Assembly (NCBI GenBank): GCA_027625915.1
Contig: JANTQA010000070.1
Span: 14,079,001 to 14,143,000 of the forward strand
From: Anaeramoeba flamelloides
Lineage: Eukaryota > Metamonada > Anaeramoebidae
Direction: 5' to 3'
Length of the DNA: 64,000 nucleotides
Part shown: positions 23,427-35,345 of the stretch, in pieces
How positions within the stretch are numbered: the stretch's first letter is position 1
Layout of the letters: each line of letters begins with the position of its first letter
Translations under genes and position numbers: made by a program
Notes under the pieces: model-generated
What the model was told of the DNA's origin: nothing
Database searches by the model: none
The model's input: only the letters and a program-made list of their open reading frames with translations

Positions 23427-23742
23427 TTTTAATCTTTTTTCTTTTTGGTTAACAGCTTTAAATAACTTGACTTCAATTAAATCCCAACCTTTAAGGCTTA
23501 TACGTACAAAAACTATATTTAAAACGAAGATTCTTGAATATAAAGGTAAACTTTCAAGATCAGGATAGACATACAATTTACAATGTTGATCTGACAAGAA
23601 TAGTACAAATGGTGAAAGTGATTTCAAGAATTTCTGAGAATTTGAGACTGAGAGTCTTCAAGATTTAAGTTATTGGTATTCATTCATTTTTATAACAAAT
23701 CAGTTGAATTTTTTTTTTTGCATTATTTCAAAAATTCCAACA

Positions 23743-23988
23743 ATGGCTTCAAAAACAGTAAACCAAACAGATCTTAGACAATTTATGGACAAAAGAATCC
23801 GAATTAAACTAAACGCAAACCGTTTTGTAATTGGTACCCTTCGTGGTAATGATCAGTTCATGAACATTTCTTTAAGCGACGCAGTCGAAGTTGTTAAGAT
23901 TGGAGAAACAACTGAAAATAAGCCAATTGGGAAAATTGTTATTCGGGGAAACAGTATTATTACAATGGAAGCTTTAAATCAATATTAA
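23743..23988 (+). CDS. SNRPG: Small nuclear ribonucleoprotein G (SmG)
   Basis: 81 residues, one exon. SmG is one of seven Sm proteins forming the ring on the U1, U2, U4 and U5 snRNAs, so it acts in pre-mRNA splicing in the nucleus. The protein opens MASKTVNQTDLRQFMDKRI, followed by Sm1 (KLNANRFVIGTLRGNDQFMN, about 24-43) and Sm2 with the RNA-contacting IRGNSI (about 67-72) and ...MEAL. The IRGNSII-MEAL ending and FMDK start match human SNRPG (FMDKKL..., RGNSIIMLEAL) rather than SmE, SmF or LSm7. Start: an in-frame TTG 39 bp upstream would add a hydrophobic stretch foreign to the family; ATG 23743 gives the family's usual length (human 76). The high complexity of this block against its surroundings confirms it is a real gene. 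A roughly 300-bp gap to MITE A2 is available for its promoter. Confidence 0.93.
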   Translation: MASKTVNQTDLRQFMDKRIRIKLNANRFVIGTLRGNDQFMNISLSDAVEVVKIGETTENKPIGKIVIRGNSIITMEALNQY

Positions 23989-26900
23989 TTTTCTTCTTTT
24001 GATTTCAAAAGCTAGAAAAAAGACTCCGTTACCAAAAAAAAAAAAGTAACAAAAACAAAAAAAAAAAAAAAAAAAACATTTTTGTTTTTGTTAGATTAAC
24101 AAAAGAAACAAATAAAAGAATTTAATTCAAGAAATTAGCTCTTTTAATTAATTCCAAACAGTTTTTTCTTTCAAAATTTCGATCCCAACTTTTCTTTTTC
24201 TTTTTCTTTTTCTTTTTCTTTTTCTTTTTCTTTTTCTTTTTTTTCATTTTTGTTTTGTTCCTCTTTATGGCAATTTATTTGTGGCTAATCAAGAATTAGA
24301 ACCACTCAACTCACGATCTCTCCAGATTTTCAATTGAGATCACGATGAAATCATTCACCAAATTGTTTAATCAAGATAATGAAGCAAAAAACATTTAGCA
24401 AAATATTTTGAATTTATCAATATTTTGGTTCTCCAATTCGTTTTTTACTTTTTTTTTTTTTTTTTCTTTAAGGGACAAGTCACTTACCGTGAATTTGGTT
24501 GTAGTTATGAAGTAGATTACTATCAAGAATGACATTGTGAAATTGAACGTCTTTTGGTTGAAAAAACCTAATAATAAAAAAATTAACATCTTGTATCTAT
24601 CGACAAAAAATTCATTTAATAAAAAAAAAGATTCACATGATTCTCAATGTTAATAACGCAAACTTACAAAAAAAAATACACCCAGTTCTCAAAAACAAAA
24701 AATACAATTAAGAAAAAAAAAATTTCGAGTGGATCTCACAAAAAAAATCCAAGTAGCAAAAAAAAAGTTCCATTTGATTTTCAATTAAAAAACGCAATTT
24801 AGAAAAAGCAAACAGTTTTTTCTTCATGTATATTTACCAATGAATAAATTTCTTGAAATTAAGGGAGTAGTATTTTTTAAAAATAAAATGAAATCTGTTC
24901 AAGATCTTGAAAAAAACTTTTTTTGTAATTTGTGTTTCGACATATGAAAGGGATGATTTAAAATCATCTAAACAATATATTAATTTGAGTCTCTTTTTTT
25001 GAAATCGAAATTTCACATGTTTCTAATATAAAAGTAAAAAAAGTAACCTATTATTTTGTTTTCACAATTAAGTTAATTCTTGAAAATGGTGAATCACAAT
25101 TTTTGAAATTATGTTTATTAGGAAAGTATTGCTTTTGTAAGATAATTTTTTATTTGGTTATTCTTTTTAATAATTTTCATTTCAAAACAATTCTCAGCCA
25201 ATACTAATAATTGAAGTATAGATAGTTTAATAAATGAATATTTGATAAAGGTTTAATAAAATTTTCTCAATGAAATTGAGATCTAGAAAGTATTTTTTTT
25301 TAATTTTTTAAAATTTTCAAAAAAGTTGTTTTCTGGTTTTCAAAAAATAAAAAAAAAATGCAAAGAAATTTTCAATTTTGAAAAATTTTCGTTAAGAAAT
25401 TGTTTGGTTTTGTTTACTAGAATAGTTATAATATTTATAATAATTTTTTGAATGAAAAAAAATTGATTTTGAATTTTGAGGAGAAAAATAATTAATAATC
25501 AAATATCTTCAAGAAAATTTTCTTATGAAAAATCAAATTTCATCTTGTAACAAAAACAAAATTACTTGGAAAATTTTTAAATGAATTTAAAGATTTAATG
25601 ATTATAACTCTCCTTCTTTATGAAATATTAATATTTTTCAATCAGCTGAATAAATCATTTTGTTAAATAAATGAATTATCTAGATATAAATAAAAAAAAA
25701 CTTTATAATAATACTCTTCTTTGTAACAAAGACTTTTATTGTATAATAATGATGTATTTTGGAATAAAAAAGTGTAAAAACTTTTTATATTATAAGAAAT
25801 AAAATGAATTTAAATGATCTGTTTTCAGGAAAAATGAACAAAAAATAGATTGATCTCAAAAAATATATTCTTTTTTATGTTTCTTAGCCGAACAGATTTT
25901 TTCGTCACTTAAAATATACAAAATTTGTAATTAGAGAATATTACCAATGAAATATTTTAAAATTTTGCCTTGTTGTCCTTGAGTACTGATCCTTTAAATA
26001 AATACTTTTCTATAAGTACAAAAATAATTTAATTGGATTTAAACTAATTTGTGGCTGTGTACAGCTGATATTTAACAAAATATGGGTTTTAAGACATTAT
26101 TTATTACCATCTAAATACTAAAGAATAACTCATTACAAAAGATAATATTGAAAGAAAAAAAAAAATCTTGAGATATCAAAAAATACCCAAGATCAATACT
26201 TCAAAAATTTTAATTATATTGATATTTTCGTTTCGTAAATGATTTAAATTGGAAATTGAGTTTCAGTCTTTTTTTTTTCTAAAAAAAATTTTTTTTTTCA
26301 TAGTTGATTTTTAGAGACAAATCCTACATGAAATGTTTATTAGTTTGTAATTTATATTCGCTGAACATAAAATGATATTTTTTTTTTTCATCTTAGTGAA
26401 CTTTACACTTAATGAATTATCTTCACTATAGAAAAGTCTAAAGGCAAAGTATGTTGTAATTTTTTGGAGATTCACAAGTGCAAAATTTTTTTTAAAAACT
26501 AGACTTATTTGAATTAGATTTAAGGGTATTAACATTTACCGTAAATTTGTTCCACGCACAAGAGGTGAATTGAAAATCAAGGGGTGTTGTGAAATTAAAC
26601 TTTCTTTACTTGAAAAAAATTCAAATAACAAAAAAAAATTACAGAATTCCTAAGAAATCTAAATCTCAAAAAAAAAAAAAAAAAAAAATTGCAAAAGGTT
26701 TCCATTACAAAAATTCAATTAACCCAAAAATAATTCTCAATATATCTACTGTTAAAAAAACCAAAAAAAAAAAACTAATAACATTAGATTCTCTATCAAC
26801 AAAAAATATAATTACAAATAAAAATTTACTTAATCTCAAGGAAAAAAAAGGCAAATATTAAAAAAAATAACTTTCATAGGATCTCAAAAATACAAAAAAA

Positions 26901-28457
26901 AATCAAAATTGTTTTCAAAATTCTTTTCTTTTCAAATATTTTTATCAAACTAAACCAAAAGAAAGAATATAATTTCAACAACTAAATACAAAAAGATTAA
27001 AATCAATTGATTAAAAAAAAAAATTACAAAAACTTCCAACTCAGAGAAAAAGAAAATATGGAGAAAAAATTACAATAAATTTAAAAATTATTTTGAGTTC
27101 TTTTAATTTTGATAAAAAATAAATAAAATTTCTATAAATCTAGATTTCTGAAGAAATAATAATATAATATCCTATTTCCTTGAAAAAAATCTAGAATTGT
27201 ATGAATTAAATAAAAATTGTACTAAAAATTCATTTTGGGAATTCTTTAGAAATAATATTAATTTGTTTTTAAAATTTCAAAAATAAAAGTCTTTTTTTGG
27301 AACAATCAAAAAGAAAATACTGAAAATAAAAAGGGTTAATTCTATCAAATATTACAGATAAGGTCAAGAAATAATGATTTTTTTGTATTTTTTCTTTTGA
27401 TCAATTTTTTCATTTTTTTGATTTTCATTTTCTAACTTGTATGTGAATATATTCCAATTTGTTATATCCCACTCTCCAATTTAATAAAATATCAATGTAT
27501 TTGGTTCAAGAAATCATTTGAATGATTCATTTTTGTCGAAACCGAGATATAGTATTTAAAAAAATATGAGAAATAAAAATAATCCCAGGCAAGATAGGCA
27601 AATATTAGTAAAATTGTTGTGAAATTTTATAATATTTAAAATCAAATCCTTTTTTTATTGAAGAATAAAACTCTTAAAATTATAACTCATCCACTTATAA
27701 GAATGATTATTAATTAAATTACACTTGTTCAGAACACCATTCAATCAACCAAAAAACAAGAAGAAAAAATTATCATTTTCCAAACTCTTAGCAAACCTCT
27801 ATAAAACCCTATTATTTTTCAAAAAAAGTTGATCTACGTATGCTATCAAAAAATTCAATGAGTATTCTATAGACAGTTCACTTTAATTAACTTTAGTAGG
27901 TTTATTACTTATCTCATAAAAAATTTGATTATTTATTCAAAAGGATCTGATTGAAAATAAAAGAAATTACACATCAATTTTACTAATATTAACAATTAAA
28001 AATCTTTTCTAGAATTATTTTCATTTCTGCTATTTTTCCAAGGCTCTACCAAAAATTGGTAAAATGGGCTTCGTCCTTTAATTTTCAAACCCCGATTTAA
28101 AGTTTAATAGAGTGCTTTGTGTTTTTTTTTTTTTTTTTTTTTAGAATTCAAAATGCGAATATTTGAGGATCAAAAGAAGAGAAAGAAATGAAAATACTTT
28201 TCTTTTTAAAATCGAAATATAAGCCATTTTAATATCAAAACTTGATTCTATTCCAGTGACGTGTGAAAGTTAGTCTTTTAAAATATATCTTAATTATGAT
28301 TTTAATTGTTGTTGATTTAATGAATTGTGATGAGTGGTAAAAGAAATAATAGAAAATTTATTTTTGTGTATCAAAAAAAAACAAAAAAAAACAAAAAAAA
28401 ATCATTAATAATTAGTTTTTGTTTTGCAAGCCCCAAGTTACTCTGTAATTTCAAAAT
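23989..28457. other. Intergenic repeat-rich DNA between SmG and the PH gene
   Basis: No gene recognised. Holds an A run (about 24054-24076), a CTTTTT tandem tract (24193-24239), an N-family-like end near 25085-25115, one of a pair of direct repeats at 27100-27480 (partner 30220-30650), and the left arm (27665-27795) of an inverted repeat that encloses the PH gene. A minus-strand open frame at about 24483-24589 ends in a donor-like GTAAGT but has no partner exon. Confidence 0.45.
24193..24239. repeat. (CTTTTT)n tandem repeat
   Basis: About eight hexamer units on the plus strand, 200 bp downstream of the SmG stop. Confidence 0.9.
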
Positions 28458-29161
28458 TTATTTGAAATCTGTTGCCTCAACAACAAAATTATAATCTTTT
28501 GGGGGTTGAGGAATTTCAGGTGCGATTTTGGTTTTTTCCAAAAGGGTTATTTGTGAATCTATCTTTAATAATTCGTCAAAAGATTGTCTTGTTTCAATTT
28601 CTTGAACAGGTGTTTTCTTTAAATAACGAAACGAGTCGATCCAAATTGCGAATTGCTGTTAGAAAATTTAATGAAGAATAATTCCAAAATAGGAAAAAAA
28701 AAAAAAGAAAAAGAAAAAAAAAAAAAAAAAAAAAAAAGATCTCAAAGAAAATATTAGTACAAAAAAACCAAGAAAAAGGATCGAATCAAAAGAAAAAATA
28801 CCTTTCTGTCTCTTGCTAAAAAAGAGATTATTGGTTTGTTTTGTTGTGAGTTGAGTGTAAAAGTTAATTTAATTTTATCCTCATCAAGTTTTTTTGTTTT
28901 TATAACATTTTCGTTTACTCCTGTTGTGATTGATCCTATTTCATTAATACTCAGAATTTGTTGAAAGGGGCCTTTTGGATTTTGACCAACAACCAATTGC
29001 TGTAAGTTGTCAGTTAGCTTAAAATATTTACTTTGAATTTTCCCTCCTTTTTGCACACGATCTAAGAATTTTCCTTTTACTAATTTGTAAACTCTCCTTG
29101 TGTTGATCAAATCATAAGCACTTTTTTCTTCTTCTTTTGAAATTTGGTTTCCTTTTTGCAT
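28458..29161 (-). CDS. PH-domain-like protein, 2 exons, 185 residues
   Basis: Exons 28802-29161 and 28458-28655 join across a 146-bp intron (donor GTATTT, acceptor CTAACAG), keeping frame at ARDRK/QFAIW. The protein shows a pleckstrin-homology layout: an N-terminal helix (about 1-22), a basic RRVYKLVKGKFLDRVQKGGK strand pair (about 22-41), SKYFKLTDNLQQLVVG (about 44-59, the typical YxLxxDxxxLxW/G strand turn), then further strands and a closing helix QFAIWIDSFRYL with the PH-signature Trp125. A short tail ends the protein. PH domains bind phosphoinositides or protein partners, usually at membranes. The ATG directly follows an in-frame stop. Small stand-alone PH proteins of this size exist in many protists. 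The domain call is by pattern only; ligand and partners are unknown. A related beta-barrel (PTB, EVH1) is the main alternative. Confidence 0.68.
28656..28801 (-). other. Intron of the PH-domain gene, 146 bp
   Basis: Donor AAG/GTATTT and acceptor TTCTAACAG. It contains a long A run on the plus strand (T run on the sense strand). It is the only short intron confidently seen in the window. Confidence 0.7.
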
Positions 29162-31413
29162 TCAACAAATACCTTCACAAATGAATATTTTATTCTTTAA
29201 AAAAAATGGAAAAAATTGTTTTTCAGAATATTTTTTTCTTTTTTAAAGTAATAGACATTGTCTCTAATAACGGCTCGGTCTTTTAGCAGTTCTAACAGTT
29301 TGCGAGATTTTCATTTCTGGTGATTCAAGTGAAATATAATTTTTTTAAATGGAAAAATTTCATTGCTATTTTGTTGATTAATAATACAGATCAAATAAAA
29401 TAAAAAAGAAAATACTGTTTCAATGCTAGATTTTGAAAAAACAACAATGATAAACAACGAAATTTGTGGAAAAAAAGTCGAAAAGTAGTAATTTAAATAT
29501 TCTATTTTATTCGTTTTTAAGAGTAAGTCCATTTTATATTTTAAAAAATTTTAATTGTGTAAACATAACTGAAAAATATTTTTTGAGTGCCACAGATACA
29601 TTGAAACTTTGAAACCAAAAAATGACTTGTTGCTCTATTTGTGAAAAGAAAGCGAAACCAAATTAATTCAGAGTGGAGTCTTTCATTTTTCAATTTTTTG
29701 AACATTTTTTTTGATAAAATTTTTGGATTTATTTAAATTATGTTTTGGATCGAGAAATGTGTTTATATGAATGAGTGAAATTAATTCAAGAGTAAACCAA
29801 AAAAGTAAACCCCAAAAGGTGTGCATTTGAAACAAATATTTTCTTTTAGAAGACTAAACAAGAAAGATCATCTTTCCTAATAAATTTGTTGAAATCAAAA
29901 ATTAAAAAAAAAAATCGATCATGTCTGATTTTCCAAGATAAGTTTTCTTTATCTTATTAATTTGAAAGAGTCTTAATAATTTATAACCTTGAATTTCTGG
30001 CACCATTACTATTTTTTATTATTTTACAAAATATTTTTTAATAAATTTGCTTTTAAATTCTAAATTCAATTATTTTTTTCAAACTAAGCCTAAATAAAGA
30101 AAACTTTTTCAAAAGATTAAAAATAAAGGTGTTGAGTTCTCGGAATCAAAAAGCAGTTACAAAAAATTCAACCAAAAGAAAAAAAAAATAGAAAAAATTT
30201 CAATTGATTTCAGAATAATTAAACGTTCTCGTTTTTATGGAAAATAAATAATTATAAAATCAAATGAATTTGTCCATAAATCTTCATTTCTGATATGAAT
30301 TTTTTACATATCATATTTTTCTGAACCCAAACTTGAATGAGATGAATTAAATGAAAATAGGTTTTTAACATATATTTTGGAAATTTGTACTAAAATAGAT
30401 AAGTTATTTGTTTCTCAAAAAAATTTTCAAACAAAAGTATTCCCAGGAAGAAGTAAAAACAAATCAAAATTAAGAAAAAGTAAGTGTATGAAAATTTACA
30501 GATAAGATCAAGAAATATATTTTTTGTATTTATTTTTTCCGATATCAATCTTTTTTTTTTTTGAATTCCATTTTATATTTGATATTAAAATATATTATAC
30601 TATGATATATTCCACTTCTCATATTTATTAAAATATCAATTTATTCGGTTAAAGTAATGAATTTAATAATAAACTTACAAATAAATGATGAAACTCAAAA
30701 TTTGAAAAATGCACTTAAATCCTTAATATTTCAGAAAAAAATTACCAATTGGGGTATGATTATAAAGTAAAAGTAAATATTCTCGTTTTCAAATATTTTT
30801 CTAAGTCTTTTTTATTTCATTTTAAAACCAAAAAAAATAGATTCAACAAATATATTGATTATTCAAAACAATATAAATTTCAGAACATCGAAATATAAAA
30901 TAAAATCAAAGTATTTTTAATTTTTCAAATTTGAGATTTTAATTGTGTAAATATTATTAAAAGTCAATTTTTTGTATATTTTATGATTTTCTTATTCAAG
31001 TAAAATTTGCTTTAGGAATTTAACAATCAGTATTGATCCAAGTTTGAGCAATTTTCGAATCCCGATGTTTTTATTGATAAGTGAAAAATAAGTCGAATAT
31101 TATTCAAAATTTTTTCCTTATTACTTTCAAATCCTGTATTCTGTGATAACAAAAACTGTTATAAAAAATCATTCATCTTGAATTGTGTCTACTGCAGAGC
31201 TAAATTCAATATATCAACTCTTTACACTCAAAGAGGTAAAGTTTTATTGAAGAAATTACGCATATTCTCTGAGTTTAATTCATTATTCTACTCAAAATAA
31301 ATTTTCAATTTTTAAATCTGATCATTTTTTCTCATTTTGTAATTTATGTTTTTTGTATTTTTTTTTTATATTTTCCGATGAAAAAAAAAATTCTAGTGTA
31401 TAGAACTGAATAT

Positions 31414-31820
31414 TATAGTCGTTCCAAAGCTACCGTGAAATTTTATCAATATCAAATGTTGGTGTTGATATAAATTTTTAAAAAGTTCAATATGAGAATA
31501 ATAAAGCTCATATTGAAAAAAAAATTTCCTAAATGAGCCAATATTCAAGAATTTTTTCTGATTTACTCGAAAAATAAAATTTAATAACCCAAAATGACTT
31601 TAAACATCAAAAATTCATTAAGAAAGGACATAAAATTCCCTCTGTAATAAAATGAATTTATTTTTCGATCACATTAGAAAAATAATTTGTATATAAACTC
31701 ATTTATCAAAGAATATTTCCAATATAAGTTTTCTTATTCTTATATTCTTAGATTTAAAAATCTATATCAACATCAAAATTTGATATTGATAAAATTTCAC
31801 GGTAGCGTGGAACAGCTGTA
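31414..31820. mobile_element. MITE J1 with long inverted termini (407 bp)
   Basis: TA-flanked. About 65-bp terminal inverted repeats share GCTACCGTGAAATTTTATCA, then a CAATATCAAAT...GATGTTGATATA block in both. The GC-rich GTTCCA..GCTACCGTG tip makes the ends conspicuous. Confidence 0.7.
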
Positions 31821-32680
31821 AAATAGTAATTTTTTTATTAAAATAATAACTTCACCAGATAAAAATAATTATTTTCAAAATTTGATTTTAATCGGCCAAT
31901 TATTTTGAAATAGGATTTAGATCTAACTTTTTTCGATAAACAAATCAAGTTTTATAGAAGTTTGCTAAGAGTTTGGAAAATGATAATTTTTTTATTCTTG
32001 TTTTTTGGTTGATCGGATAGTGTTTTGAATAAGTGTGATTTAATTAATCAGCATTCTCATAATTGAAGAGTTATAATTTTAAAAGTTTGATTATCAAAAA
32101 AAAAAAAAAAGGATTTTATTATAAAGAAAAGAAATTACATAATCAATTTTCCTAATTTACATAATTAAAAATCTTGCCAGGGATTTTTTTCAGGTCTCAT
32201 ATTTTTTTAACAACTCTACTGTTAATTGGAAAATAAAAAGATATAAATTTCCATTCAACTTTCCAAAATAATCACATTTAAAGAATTAAAACCGGTCATC
32301 AAAATCTCGAATTCTAAAAGTTAAATTTATAATTTACGCTAATTTTAAGAATTAAAAAATTGAAATGTTAAGGGATTATCCCCACCTTAGATTTCTCTAC
32401 AATCAAAGTATGTTGAAATTGGGTATAAATGAGGTTAGTACGTCATGGAACAAATAGCTCTAAAAAATCGATTTTAAATCTTATTTCACAATAAATTATT
32501 ACATTTTTTACTTATGGATCACTATTAAAAAAGTTTCTTTTTGAGATATTATTAATAAAAAGAATTCATCATATATATTATCATTAGTAAGTGATAATAA
32601 AATTTGTGATTCTTTAACAAAATTTCTAAAAAAAAGTTAAGAAATTAGGGCACACAGGAGAAAAGCAATTTTCTCTCTTC

Positions 32681-32713
<33 letters not shown>

Positions 32714-33647
32714 TTAAATATTTTTTTTTAATAACCTTTTCCTAATCTAAAAATAGAAACTCCAAATCATAATATTTCCTTATTTAGAAATTCAGATTTA
32801 GAAGTTCCAAAAGCAACTATTTTTATAATTTTTTAATTTTAAAGGATATCTCAATAATGATCAACATAAAAACCCAAAGACTAATTAGTTTGGTTTCCTT
32901 TTTATAAAGTTGATTGTAAAATCAATATATTTCCAATATTTCAGAAATAATTTGTTAAAATAACCTATTGGTTAATTATTTAATTTCTTAAAAAAAAACT
33001 AATTTTTTAGTAACTTATCTACATTTCTTCAAAAATTTAAGAAAGATATTTTGAACTTTGTTGTATGAATATTGATAATTCAACCTTTAAATTTATAAAA
33101 AAATGCAGATTTTTATCTGAAATTTTTGGGTTTTTTACTAATACAATTTGGATCATTTTTAATTGATGAGATCAACATTTGGTAATACTTAACTAATCGA
33201 TTTTTTAGAGATCTTTGAATCATTTGGCGTACTAATGTGGTTAGGCCCAATAACAATATAATTTGATCTAAGGCTTCTCCTTGATAGAAGCTAATCTCTT
33301 AAACGATCGAAAAACCCCTATTTTGGAAAGATTAATGAAAATTTTGTTCTATTTATTTTACAACAAATAGTACAATTATTGTTTTATCAAAAAAGAATCA
33401 AAATGTGAACAATGAGAAATTATTTTAATTTGATTACGAATTTAAAAACTGATGAAACTTTTTTCAAATGTTTGATCTTTTTACATCACAAAATAACATA
33501 AAATGGTTATTTATTTTTGTTGGACACTCTGGCTATCTAAAAAAAAAAATCAAAGAAGACAAACTTTAGGTTGATCTCTTTTTCCAAGAACAACGATTTT
33601 TTTTAATCGGTACTTGTTCAGAGATCTTATAAATGTTATGAATAATT

Positions 33648-33734
33648 TGTATTCAGAAAAAATTGGGTTTAGATACTCAATTATCATCAACATTGATCAG
33701 ATGACCATCGTGAGGTAGATTTCATCATAATACA
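33648..33734 (-). ncRNA. Box C/D snoRNA candidate, copy 1
   Basis: On the minus strand: box C ATGATGA (33722-33728), D' CTGA (33697-33700), C' TGATGA (33684-33689) and D CTGA (33653-33656), closed by a weak 5-bp stem (GTAT/ATAC region). The D' guide, CCTCACGATGGTCAT just before D', is identical in copy 2. Box C/D snoRNAs guide 2'-O-methylation. The target is not identified. The terminal stem is weaker than in copy 2. Confidence 0.6.
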
Positions 33735-33862
33735 TATTTTTGTTTGTATTTTTTTCATCTGAAAAAGACAAACATTTTCGACTTTGTAAGAAAAAATAAA
33801 AAAATAAAAAAAAAAAATAACAAGAATAAAAAAGCAAAAAGATTTAAATGAAAAACAAGTTC

Positions 33863-33956
33863 TACAAGCTCAGTTATAAATATGGGTTTAGATACTCAAA
33901 TATCATCAACGTTTGATCAGATGACCATCGTGAGGTAGATTTCATCATAGCTTGTA
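33863..33956 (-). ncRNA. Box C/D snoRNA candidate, copy 2
   Basis: On the minus strand: box C ATGATGA (33942-33948), D' CTGA (33917-33920), C' TGATGA (33903-33908) and D CTGA (33870-33873). A perfect stem of six to seven pairs (ACAAGC with GCTTGT) lies immediately outside boxes C and D. All four boxes, their order and spacing and the closing stem fit the class. The sequence between C and C' is nearly identical to copy 1, whereas the segment before D differs, so D' is the likelier guide. Confidence 0.72.
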
Positions 33957-34652
33957 TTTGTTTCTTTTAAATAAAAAAATAAAATAAAAAAAAAAAAAAA
34001 AAGAAATAAAACAAAAAATATTTTCTGAAAAAGGACATTTAGAAAAAAATGATTTTTATCCAATATTTTTTCCTTTAATTTAAGCAATCGATTGGTCGTT
34101 CAAAAGATGGGTAATTAGATCTCGTTCACAGGAATACTTTTCACTGGCTTTAATTAAAAATAAAAAAAAAAAAGCATCTTTTGGTGCGATTAGTAATCAT
34201 GAAGAAACTTATCTTTCAAATAGGTAAATTGAAAATGATCTGTGTTACTCGTTTGGTTCAACTTCTTATTACAAAAAGGAAACTTCATAACGTAATACTT
34301 TTCAATATTAAAATTCAAATTCATCAGATCTTTTTGATGGAACTGGATCTGCAATACCATCCGAATAAACAAGATTGGTAAAACATCGAAACTGTTTTAT
34401 TGAACACATTTACAAATTGTCTTTGACACAATTCAAAATAAACCAATAATTTGGTCTTTTGTATAAAAGACAGACTGGTTAAATCCAAAAAAAGTAAAAT
34501 ATTTTAAACTCCTTTTTATTTGGAAATTTCAATTTCACAATCTTTTTTTTTATTAGAGTGATAGAAAATATAAATTAGCATCTTATTACTTTGAAAACTC
34601 AATTTACCGAAAGAAAAATCTGGATAAGGAAGAGATAATTTTTTAACAAATG

Positions 34653-35130
34653 TACAGTGGTGGAAATAACCCGTTCAGACAACCTTTAACCCATTACTAA
34701 AATTTAACTCATGTTTTTTTTTCAGACTTGGGTATTGGAAGACCAGAAATCACTTATAGATTCTTGATTCAGAACCAAATTGACTTTAGAGGTTAGATCT
34801 TTGATTAATCAAAATGGCTCAATTATATTAAATGCTTTTGTTTCAAAAATTTCATCATATTTTGAAAATTTGTGAGATTTTATGATTTTTTTCTCAAAAT
34901 TCAAAAAATGAAATTATGCTCATTTTTTTGTCAAAAAATTACATTTTAATCTTCCAGTATCTTCATAATTCAATTTCAAAATTTATTTAAAGAACACAAT
35001 TTCTTGTTTATATACTGTTTTCATCCCATTGATTTGTTTCTTTTATTTCTAGAGTCAGCAATATTTTTTGCATGAGTTAAAATTTAATAATGGGTTAAAA
35101 TAAAAAACACAGGTTAGTTACACCACTGTA
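34653..35130 (+). mobile_element. MITE family B, copy 1 (478 bp)
   Basis: TA-flanked with inverted termini: TACAGTGGTGGAAATAACCC and, from the other end inward, TACAGTGGTGTAACTAACCT. Both lead into TTTAACCCATTA and AAATTTAACTCATG. No coding capacity. Confidence 0.8.
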
Positions 35131-35289
35131 CTATCAAAAACAGATCTTAAATCAACTTAAAACTTGATTTTTTTTACCCTGAAACATCAAAAACAATGAA
35201 AGGACTTCTAAATTTACAGGGAGCCAAAAATAGCATTACCCTGATAAAAAAGTCTAGTTTAGAAATAATATTCAGTCTACTTTTTTCTT

Positions 35290-35345
35290 ATTGTTGGTTA
35301 CTTTGGTTGGCTAATGTATTAAGATTCAAGAAAAAAACCATTGTT
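35290..35345 (-). mobile_element. Diverged fragment of MITE family A
   Basis: The TTGGTTGGCTAATGTATTAAG stretch resembles the TTGATTGGTTAATGTATTGG core of family A. The termini are not recognisable. Confidence 0.35.

Larger units (their letters stand above)
19030..23742. other. Intergenic repeat region between CK1 and SmG
   Basis: No firm gene. Contains the I-family repeat end, the H2 element with A1 inside it, and D2 abutting A2, all listed separately. The open frame at 20263-20610 (plus, 115 codons from a TTG) and the minus-strand frame at 23429-23665 are unproven. Confidence 0.5.
27100..30650. repeat. Pair of direct repeats on both sides of the PH gene
   Basis: Segments 27100-27480 and 30220-30650 are diverged direct copies, with shared order: AAATAAATAA..., ATAAATCTTCATTTCTGA/ATAAATCTAGATTTCTGA, a TTTGTATTTTTTCTTT-like run, and ATTAAAATATCAAT. 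Family unknown. Confidence 0.4.
27665..32090. repeat. Inverted repeat with arms at 27665-27795 and 31945-32090
   Basis: The arms are reverse complements sharing CAACCAAAAAACAAGAA and ATTATCATTTTCCAAACTCT. They enclose 4.1 kb containing the PH gene. The ends may belong to two copies of one element in opposite orientation. Confidence 0.5.

Noticed and set aside
23704-23742. SmG starting at the TTG at 23704
   Set aside because: It would add a T-run-encoded hydrophobic leader absent from Sm proteins; ATG 23743 gives the family length.
24395-24589. Signal-peptide-like minus-strand exon ending at GTAAGT
   Set aside because: No acceptor with a continuing frame was found downstream.
33660-33960. 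Two spaced copies as a CRISPR-like array
   Set aside because: Only two copies, in a eukaryotic setting, and the internal boxes fit snoRNAs.
34190-34500. Final exon of the unrecognised minus-strand gene
   Set aside because: All three frames give plausible short segments and no single splice solution is favoured, so none was called.
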